NCBI GenBank assembly: GCA_030744635.1
Contig: JASLQE010000311.1
Coordinates: 1-24,150 of the forward strand
From: Dehalococcoidia bacterium
Lineage (GTDB): Bacteria; Chloroflexota; Dehalococcoidia; JACVQG01; JAHKAY01
Reading direction: 5' to 3'
Length of the DNA: 24,150 nt
Shown: one piece after another, positions 15,514 through 22,377 of the stretch
Layout: each line of letters begins with the position of its first letter
How positions within the stretch are numbered: position 1 is the first letter of the stretch
Program-made: the position numbers and the translations under genes
The notes under the pieces: generated by a model
Database searches by the model: none
What the model was told of the DNA's origin: nothing
What the model saw: the letters and a program-made list of their open reading frames with translations, nothing else

Positions 15514-16556
15514 GGGAGAGATTCTCCGCCAAGCATCCTCATCAGGTCATAATAGCTAACCAGCAGTAGCAGGGCAAGCAGTGTTACGAAGCCGAAGAAG
15601 TGCACCAGCCTTTCTTTCTGGGGGGAGACGCGACGGCCCCGGCGGACGGCCTCCAGGCCCAGGAAGAACAACCGGCCGCCGTCCAGGCCGGGCAGGGGCA
15701 GGATGTTGATGATGGCCAGGTTGATGCTGATGAACCCGGTGAAGGCCAGCAGGGGACCGGGTCCGGCCCGGGCCATCTCCCCACCTATCTGGACGATGGC
15801 CACCGGGCCTCCTACCTGCGGGGAAGTGCGGCCTACTATCCAGGAGATGATTTCGTTGCGCAGGAGCTGGAAGGTATCCGCCAGGGTGCGGACACCCCGC
15901 GACATGGCTTGCAGTGGGGAGTAAGATACCTGCTCAACATGCGTGTCGCCGGTAGTGATAAGCACCCCCACAGACCCCTCGCTGGAGGGTGGCCGCCAGC
16001 GGGGCGTGAGGGTAAACTGCCGGAGGGAGGAGTCCCGCTCTATTACCAGGTCCATCGGACGGCCCAGGTTCAGTTGAATCTGGTAGGTGAGGTCCAGGTG
16101 ATTGTTCACCTTGCGGCCCTCCACTTCCACCACCCGGTCTCCGGGCAGCAGACCCACCCGTTCCGCCGGTGAGGCAGGGGCCACCTCCATAATGGTAACA
16201 TCCCCCACGGCCACCTCGCGAGGTAGCAGGAAGCTACCGGTGAACAGGAACAGGGGCAGCACGATGTTAACCAGTGCCCCGGAGCTTAGCACCATGAGAC
16301 GCACCTTTTTACTCTTGCCAGCGAGGCTGCGTGGGCCTGTGGCCTCATCCTCCCCTAACAGGCGGACAAAACCGCCGAAGAAAAGCAGGTTTATTGAGTA
16401 TTCCGTCTCCCCCCAGCGGAAGGCGGCCAGCCGGGGGGGGAACCCCATGCCGAACTCCTCCACCTTGACTCCGGCCAGCTTGGCTGTAATCAGGTGCCCA
16501 AGCTCATGTGCCATGATTAGCAGGGAGAGGAGGGTTATGACGATGATAACAGTCAT
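15510..16556 (-). CDS. rseP: Site-2 zinc metalloprotease, RseP/M50 family, with PDZ domain
   Basis: This 348-residue inner-membrane protease cuts membrane proteins within or near the lipid bilayer. The zinc site is H17, E18 and H21 (MAHELGH) in the first helix, completed by D292 in the LPLPGLDGGRL segment of the C-terminal membrane helices. A PDZ domain lies between them (about 119-190; SPAERVGLLPGDRVVEVEG). The start is ATG 16556, whose ATGA overlaps the dxr stop; a reading twelve codons longer is possible but adds only unconserved residues. In other bacteria this protease releases anti-sigma factors or clears signal-peptide remnants; no anti-sigma gene is visible here. The dxr-rseP-ispG order is common in bacterial chromosomes. 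Confidence 0.95.
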   Translation of the reverse strand: MTVIIVITLLSLLIMAHELGHLITAKLAGVKVEEFGMGFPPRLAAFRWGETEYSINLLFFGGFVRLLGEDEATGPRSLAGKSKKVRLMVLSSGALVNIVLPLFLFTGSFLLPREVAVGDVTIMEVAPASPAERVGLLPGDRVVEVEGRKVNNHLDLTYQIQLNLGRPMDLVIERDSSLRQFTLTPRWRPPSSEGSVGVLITTGDTHVEQVSYSPLQAMSRGVRTLADTFQLLRNEIISWIVGRTSPQVGGPVAIVQIGGEMARAGPGPLLAFTGFISINLAIINILPLPGLDGGRLFFLGLEAVRRGRRVSPQKERLVHFFGFVTLLALLLLVSYYDLMRMLGGESLP

Positions 16557-17671
16557 CGGCTGGCTTCTTCCTCGGCTATCTGTCGCGCCCAAGTATCAGC
16601 TTCCATTATCTGCTCCAGGGTCGGATCCGGAGTAGGGGAGTGGCGGGAGAGCACTGCCTCTATCAGCCTGGGGATGCCGGAAAAGCCCAGGCGGTTCTCC
16701 AGGAACAGGGCCACGGCTACCTCGTCTGCGGCGGAGAGCACGGTGGGGGTGGTGCCACCCGCCCGCCCCGCCTCCACGGCCAGGCGAAGGCAAGGAAAGC
16801 GGACATCATCCGGAGGCTCAAAAGTAAGGTTAGCGGCCTCCTCCAACCGCAACCGGCCCCAGCCCGGACCCGGCCACCGCTGCGGGTAGGAGAGGGCGTA
16901 CTGGATGGGAAGGCGCATGTCCGGGGCGGATAGCTGGGCCTTCATCGAGCCGTCCACGAACTCTACGAGGGAATGTACTATGCTCTGGGGGTGCACCATC
17001 ACGCTGATTCTATCGTAGGGCAGGTCAAAAAGATGGTGGGCCTCTATTACTTCCATCCCCTTGTTCATGAGTGTGGCCGAGTCCACGGTCACTTTGGGCC
17101 CCATGTTCCAGGTGGGATGTGCCAGGGCACGGGTGGCGTCTACCTCGGCCAGCTCAGATAGGGACATACCGCGGAAGGGTCCACCGGAGGCGGTGAGCAA
17201 CAGCCTTGCTACGCCTGCGGTATCCTCACCCTGGAGGCATTGCCACAGGGCGCTATGTTCGCTGTCCACCGGCACCAGAGGTGTATTGTGGTCCCGGGCC
17301 TGGGCCATGACAATGTCACCGGCGATGACCAGCACCTCCTTGTTGGCCAGTGCCACCATCTTGCCTGCCTTCAGGGCGGATAGGGTGGGCAGCAGTCCGG
17401 CCCGTCCGGAGGTCAACACCACCACCAGGTCCACCTCCGGGTGTGCGGCCATCTCGGTGGCCGTTAGCCGCTGGAAATCTCCGGGGGCCAGCCCGTTCCC
17501 TGCAAAGGCCACCAGCCTGGGGTGGTACTCCCCTATCTGCTGCTCCATCAATTCCCGGTTCCAGCCGGCGGCCAGGCCCACAATACGGATGTGGCCGGGG
17601 AAGACCCTGGCAACTTCCAGTGTCTGGGTGCCTAGGGAGCCGGTGGAGCCTAAGACGGCGATACGCTTCAC
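16553..17671 (-). CDS. dxr: 1-deoxy-D-xylulose 5-phosphate reductoisomerase
   Basis: This cytoplasmic enzyme converts DXP to MEP with NADPH and a divalent metal, the committed MEP step. I choose GTG 17671 (372 residues, MKRIAVLGSTGSLG) because it gives the standard family N-terminus and a 4-nt GTGA overlap with cdsA. An ATG at 17689 adds six residues and overlaps cdsA by 22 nt. The NADPH site is GSTGSLGTQTL, the NADPH/metal region is ALANKEVLV and VPVDSEHSALWQ (the Asp and Glu bind metal), and the substrate loop is WNMGPKVTVDSATLMNKGME. The C-terminal helical domain is complete. Its stop overlaps the rseP start. It is the target family of fosmidomycin. Confidence 0.97.
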   Translation of the reverse strand: MKRIAVLGSTGSLGTQTLEVARVFPGHIRIVGLAAGWNRELMEQQIGEYHPRLVAFAGNGLAPGDFQRLTATEMAAHPEVDLVVVLTSGRAGLLPTLSALKAGKMVALANKEVLVIAGDIVMAQARDHNTPLVPVDSEHSALWQCLQGEDTAGVARLLLTASGGPFRGMSLSELAEVDATRALAHPTWNMGPKVTVDSATLMNKGMEVIEAHHLFDLPYDRISVMVHPQSIVHSLVEFVDGSMKAQLSAPDMRLPIQYALSYPQRWPGPGWGRLRLEEAANLTFEPPDDVRFPCLRLAVEAGRAGGTTPTVLSAADEVAVALFLENRLGFSGIPRLIEAVLSRHSPTPDPTLEQIMEADTWARQIAEEEASR

Positions 17672-18453
17672 AGGAACGGCACTATCCATACCACATAATG
17701 GTACAGTAGTGCTCCGGCGAAGACAATGCTATCCATGCGGTCCAGCAGGCCGCCGTGGCCGGGGAGGAGGCCGCTGGCGTCCTTGGCCCCTGACGAGCGT
17801 TTCAGGTAGGACTCGGCCAGGTCGCCGATTTGTCCGGCCAGGCTGAGGAGGAGCCCCAGTATAACGGCAGCAACCGCGGTTAGAGGGGTGAGGGGGGAGA
17901 GAAGGGCGGCGGCGGTACCGGCGGCTACCAGCCCCCCCACCGTCCCCACCCAGGTCTTGCCGGGGCTGATAGAAGGCGCCAACTTGCGGCGTCCCCATAG
18001 CCTTCCGAGAAAATATGCGGCGGTGTCAGAGACAAAGACCACTATCAACCCGAACAGCACCCAGTCCCGGCCATCGGCCTGCATGCGAAGGGCCAGCCAC
18101 AACCCCAGCAGATAGCCGGTATACAGGGGGCCGCCCATCAGTGCTCCCCATCCCCCCAGTCCCCCAGTACGGTGGCGGACTAATGCCCCGGTGAGGGTGA
18201 GGAGCACGGTACTGGTGAGCAGTATGTCCAAGGTGTGCGGGAACCCGGTAAGGGGGGACAACGCCAGAGCCAGGGACAGAGTGGCACCCAGCGGCAGGAG
18301 GGTGCAGGGTATAGCTGCCAGGCGGTAGAACTCCCAGCAGCCCACCACGGCACCGGCGCCCACTATCAGGGTGAACCAGGGAGGCCCCAGCCATATGGAG
18401 AGCACCACCACCGGGATCAGTACCAGCCCGGTGAGCACCCGTTGCAGTAGCAT
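17668..18453 (-). CDS. cdsA: Phosphatidate cytidylyltransferase (CDP-diacylglycerol synthase)
   Basis: This 261-residue inner-membrane enzyme joins CTP and phosphatidic acid to give CDP-diacylglycerol for phospholipid synthesis. Seven to eight hydrophobic helices are visible. The CDS signature fills 204-242: IGDLAESYLKRSSGAKD followed by GLLPGHGGLLDRMDS, with the acidic and His residues D211, D225, H233, D238 and D241 in place. SPGKTWVGT (163-171) is the second conserved loop. The ATG follows the uppS stop by 8 nt (CCCCGCCC), and there is no Shine-Dalgarno, so translation probably depends on reinitiation after uppS. Its stop overlaps the dxr start. Confidence 0.95.
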   Translation of the reverse strand: MLLQRVLTGLVLIPVVVLSIWLGPPWFTLIVGAGAVVGCWEFYRLAAIPCTLLPLGATLSLALALSPLTGFPHTLDILLTSTVLLTLTGALVRHRTGGLGGWGALMGGPLYTGYLLGLWLALRMQADGRDWVLFGLIVVFVSDTAAYFLGRLWGRRKLAPSISPGKTWVGTVGGLVAAGTAAALLSPLTPLTAVAAVILGLLLSLAGQIGDLAESYLKRSSGAKDASGLLPGHGGLLDRMDSIVFAGALLYHYVVWIVPFL

Positions 18454-18461
18454 GGGCGGGG

Positions 18462-19283
18462 TTACTGTTGCTCTTGCAGCCCGCCGAAGCGGCGCTGGCG
18501 CTGGGAGTATGCCTGCAAGGCATCTTCTATGGCCGCCTCGTTGAAGTCAGGCCAGCAGGTGGGGGTGGAGTAGTACTCGCTGTAGGCCGATTGCCACAGC
18601 AGGAAGTTGCTCATCCGGTGTTCACCTGCGGTGCGGATGATAAGGTCGGGGTCGGGCACATCGGCTGTGTATAGGGTCTGACTGAACAGGGTTTCGTCCA
18701 CCGATTCTGGAGGGGTAGCTTGCGCCAGGAGCTTGTTCATCGCCATCAGTATTTCCTGCCGGCCACCGTAGTTAAACGCCAGGTTCAGAGTGATGCCCGT
18801 GTTGGTCTTGGTAAGGTCTACGGCGGCCAGTATCCGCTTCTGAAGGCGGGTGGAGAGGCCGTCGAGGGTCCCCAGGTGGTTCAGCTTCACCCCTTCCCGG
18901 TGCAGGTTGTGGACCTCCCGGTCTATCACCTCTCCCAGCAAGCGTAATAGGCCCCGCACTTCGGCACGGGGCCGGCGCCAGTTCTCTATGGAGAAGGCAT
19001 ACAGGGTAAGGTACCTCACACCGTGGTTGGCGAAGTTGCTGATTACCCGGCGGATATTCTCCGTGCCCGCCCGGTGTCCCTGGAGGCGCGAAAGGCCCCG
19101 CTCCCGTGCCCAGCGGCCGTTGCCATCCATGATTACGGCAACATGGTGGGGAACGGCTTTCTGAGGCTGGTTGGAAGTGCCCGGGTGCGCTATTGCCGCT
19201 CTATTGCCGGGAGGCGAATCACACCTCCAGTACTTCGGCCTCTTTCCCCTGGCCGATGGCGTTAGCCTGCTCAATGGAGGCAT
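18462..19283 (-). CDS. uppS: Undecaprenyl (polyprenyl) diphosphate synthase, cis-prenyltransferase
   Basis: The enzyme condenses isopentenyl diphosphate into the polyprenyl carrier used for cell-envelope polymers. Motifs are VAVIMDGNGRWA (catalytic Asp in MDGN), LYAFSIENWRRP, and the C-terminal DPDLIIRTAGEHRMSNFLLW plus SAYSEYYSTPTCWPDFNE, where RTAGE replaces the more usual RTSGE/RTGGE. The start is unusual: between the frr stop and the core there is no in-frame ATG, GTG or TTG, so initiation must lie inside frr. ATG 19283 (273 residues, 65-nt overlap) or TTG 19274 are the nearest. Either gives a tail of about 50 residues before the core, longer than usual for the family. It supplies the lipid end of the MEP genes encoded downstream. 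Confidence 0.93.
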   Translation of the reverse strand: MPPLSRLTPSARGKRPKYWRCDSPPGNRAAIAHPGTSNQPQKAVPHHVAVIMDGNGRWARERGLSRLQGHRAGTENIRRVISNFANHGVRYLTLYAFSIENWRRPRAEVRGLLRLLGEVIDREVHNLHREGVKLNHLGTLDGLSTRLQKRILAAVDLTKTNTGITLNLAFNYGGRQEILMAMNKLLAQATPPESVDETLFSQTLYTADVPDPDLIIRTAGEHRMSNFLLWQSAYSEYYSTPTCWPDFNEAAIEDALQAYSQRQRRFGGLQEQQ

Positions 19284-19779
19284 CGGTAATCTTCTGTAAT
19301 TTCTCTCGGGCACGCACCATCTCGTCCTGGGAGATGGCCTTCTCCTTTTCCAGGGCCCGGATGGCCTCCTGGGCATCGCGGCGTATATTGCGTACGGCTA
19401 TACGGCCACTCTCCACCCGTTTGCGGACCAGCTTTACCAAGTCATGACGCCTCTCTTCCGTGAGCGGCGGGATGCCCAGGCGGATGGTGTTACCGTCGTT
19501 GGTCGGGGTGAGTCCCAGGTCTGATTTGAGAATGGCTTTCTCTATGGGGCCCAGTTGGTTGCGCTCCCAGGGCTGGATGACCAGCAGGCGGGCTTCCTGG
19601 GCGGAGATGTTGGCCATCTGACTGACGGGTGTGGGCACGCCGTAGTAGTCCACTCGGAGTTTATCCAGCAGGGCTGGCGAAGCTCGCCCCGTGCGGATGG
19701 TGGCTAACTCCCGCTTGAGGGCCCCTGCGGCCTTGCCCATTCTAACCTCAGCATCGGCGAGTATTTCCCCAGTAGTCAT
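19219..19779 (-). CDS. frr: Ribosome recycling factor
   Basis: This 186-residue protein splits post-termination ribosomes together with EF-G; the length is standard. Conserved parts include LATIRTGRASPALLDKLRVD (25-44), YYGVPTPVSQMANIS (45-59), the LLVIQPWERNQLGPIEKAI region, TNDGNTIRLGIPPLTEERR (92-110) and the C-terminal three-helix-bundle segment. The start codon overlaps the preceding unknown gene as ATGA, and a GGAG lies 5 nt upstream. The 3' end carries the start region of uppS in another frame. Only one small gene separates it from pyrH, whereas pyrH-frr are usually direct neighbours. Confidence 0.97.
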   Translation of the reverse strand: MTTGEILADAEVRMGKAAGALKRELATIRTGRASPALLDKLRVDYYGVPTPVSQMANISAQEARLLVIQPWERNQLGPIEKAILKSDLGLTPTNDGNTIRLGIPPLTEERRHDLVKLVRKRVESGRIAVRNIRRDAQEAIRALEKEKAISQDEMVRAREKLQKITDASIEQANAIGQGKEAEVLEV

Positions 19780-20309
19780 GGCTGCTCCGATGCCTCCTTG
19801 AGTTCAAAACGCCATTGGCACCACATGTCAGGCGAGTAGTTGTCCGGCGGACACGATATACAACTGACTTCCATCTGTGGATTGATGGTATTGGCGAAGC
19901 TGGAGAAGTACCGCTGCTCCACGCCCTGACAGGAGAACAGGCCCAGGCCGAGGTCAAGCCGGTTTACCTGGGAGGCGCAATGTGTTACACGGAATACCGC
20001 CTCCTGGGTTGAAAGCTGCTCCACCTGGTACTGTGAGAATGTGGGCCAGATAACGCTTGAGCGCAGGGCCTGGATCAGAGTGGGTATGCCGTCCCCTTCT
20101 ATATCAAAGGTACGCCGTAGCTGGTAGGCCTCCACCCGGCCAAAACGCTCCCACACGGCCTCGTCGCACTTTACTGCGGCCTCAGCGCCGAAGAGATTCT
20201 CTATCTCCATGAAGTAGTAGCCGTCTATGCGCGTCAGGTTTTTATAGGCGTCTTCCAGCAACTGGAGGAGCTTCTCCTTGGGCAGATGGGACAGATGTTC
20301 TAGTGGCAT
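19776..20309 (-). CDS. Conserved Cys-rich protein of unknown function between pyrH and frr (DUF6125-like?)
   Basis: This 177-residue soluble protein has no signal peptide or membrane helix. The ATG follows a perfect AGGAGGT (20320-20314) overlapping the pyrH stop, and its own stop overlaps the frr start as ATGA, so it is a real, well-translated operon member. The N-terminal half is helical (KEKLLQLLEDAYKNLTRIDG, then a tryptophan-bearing DEAVWERFGRVEAYQLRR). The C-terminal half carries five Cys: C111, C127, C150 and C153 in SCISCPPDNYSPDMWCQWRF, and C164. This pattern could hold zinc or an Fe-S cluster. From memory it resembles the uncharacterised DUF6125 group, related in pattern to L-2-amino-thiazoline-4-carboxylic-acid-hydrolase-like proteins. 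I cannot verify that and assign no activity. Confidence 0.8.
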   Translation of the reverse strand: MPLEHLSHLPKEKLLQLLEDAYKNLTRIDGYYFMEIENLFGAEAAVKCDEAVWERFGRVEAYQLRRTFDIEGDGIPTLIQALRSSVIWPTFSQYQVEQLSTQEAVFRVTHCASQVNRLDLGLGLFSCQGVEQRYFSSFANTINPQMEVSCISCPPDNYSPDMWCQWRFELKEASEQP

Positions 20310-20318
20310 CTCTACCTC

Positions 20319-21035
20319 CTAACTAGTGACCAGGGTGCCCAGGGGCTCTCCGGCCACAGCTCGTTCAATACTATTTTGTGCCTGAAGGTCAAAGACGATT
20401 ATGGGCAGTTTGTTCTCCCGGCACAAGGCCAGGGCGGTGGCGTCCATGACTCTCAGGTGCAAGCGTATTGCGTCCTGGTGGGTAATCTGGGAGAACTTGC
20501 GGGCCCCCGGGTGGGTCAGGGGGTCAGCGTCGTATATGCCGTCCACCTTGTTTTTGGCCATGAGAAGAGCATCGGCGCTGATTTCTATGGCCCTGAGGGC
20601 GGCGGCGGTATCTGTGGTCATGTAGGGGTTACCGGTGCCACCGGCGAATAGGACCACCCGGCCCTTTTCCAGGTGACGGACGGCGCGGCGGCGGATGAAC
20701 GGCTCGGCTACGGCGCGGATTTCCAGTGCGGTCTGGGTGCGGGTGGCCAACCCCGCCTTTTCCAGGGCATCCTGGAGGGCGAGGGCATTGATGACGGTGG
20801 CAAGCATACCGGCGTAGTCGGCGGTGGTGCGCTCCATGCCTTTTTGGGCAGCCTGGCTGCCCCGCCAGATGTTGCCCCCCCCTATTACTACTGCAACCTG
20901 TATCCCCTGGGCCACCACCTGGCGAATCTGGTTGGAGATGTTGCCCATCACCGCATCATCCAAGCCGTACTCACGGTCCCCCATGAGTGCCTCGCCGCTG
21001 AGCTTCACCACCACCCTCTGGTATTTGGACCCCAT
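20319..21035 (-). CDS. pyrH: UMP kinase
   Basis: This 238-residue cytoplasmic kinase of the amino-acid-kinase fold turns UMP into UDP for RNA, CTP and sugar-nucleotide synthesis. The N-terminal phosphate loop is VVKLSGEAL (9-17). The nucleotide site is VIGGGNIWRG (50-59), with FAGGTGNPYMTTDTAA mid-protein and the ATP-side segment LLMAKNKVDGIYDADP. It starts 1 nt after the tsf stop, with GGGCGAG overlapping that stop as a weak ribosome site. The rpsB-tsf-pyrH order is the widespread bacterial one. Confidence 0.97.
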   Translation of the reverse strand: MGSKYQRVVVKLSGEALMGDREYGLDDAVMGNISNQIRQVVAQGIQVAVVIGGGNIWRGSQAAQKGMERTTADYAGMLATVINALALQDALEKAGLATRTQTALEIRAVAEPFIRRRAVRHLEKGRVVLFAGGTGNPYMTTDTAAALRAIEISADALLMAKNKVDGIYDADPLTHPGARKFSQITHQDAIRLHLRVMDATALALCRENKLPIIVFDLQAQNSIERAVAGEPLGTLVTS

Positions 21036-21036
21036 T

Positions 21037-21540
21037 CTACTCGCCCAGTTGAAAACGGACGAAGCGTTTTATTCGAATATTCTCGCCCGTGCGGGCGATA
21101 GTGTCCCTCACCCTCTCCGTCACGGTCTTGCCTTCATCTTTGATGAAGGGCTGCAAGAGAAGACAGACCTCTCTGGGGTCCCTACCGGTATCCGGAGCCA
21201 TGTCCTCGGCGGTCAGAAACTGGGGGTCGGTGGCGGTCACCTGGAGCACTATGTCGTGTGCCAGCTCCTTGAACTCCTCGGTGCGGGCCACAAAATCTGA
21301 CTCGCAGTCCACCTCCACCATTGCCCCGATACGGCCGCCGGGGTGGATATAGGCCTCTATCAGCCCTTGAGAAGTGGAGCGTAGCGCCTTTTTCTCCGCT
21401 TTGGCCAGGCCGCGCTCCCGCAAGACGAGTATGGCTTTTTCTACATCATTGGCGCATTCTTCTAACACATTCCGGCATTCCATGACACCGGCGCCGGTTC
21501 TTTCCCTAAGTTCCTTGATCAGGGCTACCGGATTCGGCAA
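21037..21540 (-). CDS. tsf: Elongation factor Ts, short form
   Basis: This factor reloads EF-Tu with GTP. It has 167 residues beginning MPNPVALIKELRERTGAGVMECRNVL, the conserved N-terminal EF-Tu-contacting domain. The core motif VEVDCESDFVARTEEFKELAHDI (75-97) and the terminal GENIRIKRFVRFQLGE are present, so the protein is complete. It is much shorter than the E. coli form and also shorter than the compact Thermus type: about 30 residues of the helical insertion between the core and the FIKDEGKTV segment are absent. The start is TTG 21540, overlapping rpsB by 35 nt. It is chosen because a perfect AGGAGG lies 6 nt upstream and no other start gives the N-terminal helix. Confidence 0.95.
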   Translation of the reverse strand: MPNPVALIKELRERTGAGVMECRNVLEECANDVEKAILVLRERGLAKAEKKALRSTSQGLIEAYIHPGGRIGAMVEVDCESDFVARTEEFKELAHDIVLQVTATDPQFLTAEDMAPDTGRDPREVCLLLQPFIKDEGKTVTERVRDTIARTGENIRIKRFVRFQLGE

Positions 21541-22369
21541 CTGGTTCCTCCTGTTCCTCCTGCGCTACATCCTCCTGCTCAAAATCGTCCGGGCTAAAGC
21601 TGTAGGAGATAGGGGCCTCAGTATCCTCACCTTCAGATAAGGGCACTGCCTGGGACTCTTCTCGGAGGGCCTTGCCTTCCAGGACGGCGTCGGCCATTTT
21701 AGAGATGACCAGCCTTATGGCACGGATGGCATCGTCGTTGGCGGGGATGGGGTGGTCTATCTGCCGGGGGTCACAGTTGGTGTCTACGATAGCGATAATG
21801 GGGGTGCCCGTCTTGTGGGCCTCCGCCACGGCGATTTTCTCCCGGGTGGGGTCCACTATAAACATGGCCGAAGGCAGGGAGGTAAGCTCCTTGAATCCAC
21901 CCATGAGGTGGTTAAGTCGCCGCATCTCCTCCTGGAGCTTGATGACCTCTTTCTTGGGGAGTGCATCCAACTCGCCTCGGGTCTGCCTGTCCTCTAAGCG
22001 TACCAGGTAGTCTATACGGGACTGGATGGTGCTGAAGTTGGTCAGCATACCCCCCAACCAGCGCTGGTTTACATAAAACATTCCACAGCGCTGGGCCTCC
22101 TGCTCCACGGCTTCCTGCGCCTGCTTTTTGGTGCCTACAAAGAGTATGGAGCCGCCATCGGCTACTATCTGGCACACATAGCTCCGGGCTTGTTCCAGAA
22201 GCTCTACCGTCTGTTGCAGGTCTAATATGTGGATGCCGTTGCGCTGGGTGAAGATGTAGCGCTTCATCTGGGGGTGCCACCGGCTGGTCTGGTGGCCGAA
22301 GTGAGCTCCTGACTCCAACAGGAGCTTGATAGAAACGACTGTGGGGTTTGTTGTAGCCTCCTGAATCAT
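21506..22369 (-). CDS. rpsB: Small ribosomal subunit protein S2
   Basis: S2 is a late-assembling 30S protein needed for S1 docking. The 287 residues start MIQEATTNPTVVSIKLLLESG. Family marks are GAHFGHQTSRWHPQMKRYIF (21-40), NGIHILDLQQT (44-54), ILFVGTKKQAQEAV (75-88), YVNQRWLGGMLTNF (99-112) and the closing core HPIPANDDAIRAIRLV (206-221). Beyond residue 235 there is an acidic tail of about 50 residues, rich in Glu and Asp (DDFEQEDVAQEEQEEP); acidic S2 tails of varying length occur in several phyla. The ATG follows the hslU stop by 8 nt (GAGAGGTT). Its 3' end encodes the ribosome sites and start of tsf. Confidence 0.97.
   Translation of the reverse strand: MIQEATTNPTVVSIKLLLESGAHFGHQTSRWHPQMKRYIFTQRNGIHILDLQQTVELLEQARSYVCQIVADGGSILFVGTKKQAQEAVEQEAQRCGMFYVNQRWLGGMLTNFSTIQSRIDYLVRLEDRQTRGELDALPKKEVIKLQEEMRRLNHLMGGFKELTSLPSAMFIVDPTREKIAVAEAHKTGTPIIAIVDTNCDPRQIDHPIPANDDAIRAIRLVISKMADAVLEGKALREESQAVPLSEGEDTEAPISYSFSPDDFEQEDVAQEEQEEPVAESGSPDQGT
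21547..21561 (-). promoter_or_regulatory. Tandem Shine-Dalgarno for tsf inside the rpsB coding tail
   Basis: Two AGGAGG copies (21561-21556 and 21552-21547, minus strand) lie 6-15 nt before the TTG start of tsf. In the rpsB frame they encode the Glu-Glu-Gln-Glu-Glu run of the acidic tail. The strong site compensates for the weak TTG codon and fixes the tsf start. Confidence 0.75.
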
Positions 22370-22377
22370 AACCTCTC

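Noticed and set aside
16557..16592. Longer rseP start at 16592
   Set aside because: It adds twelve polar residues before the first membrane helix that are not part of the family, while ATG 16556 gives the same 4-nt overlap style as its neighbours.
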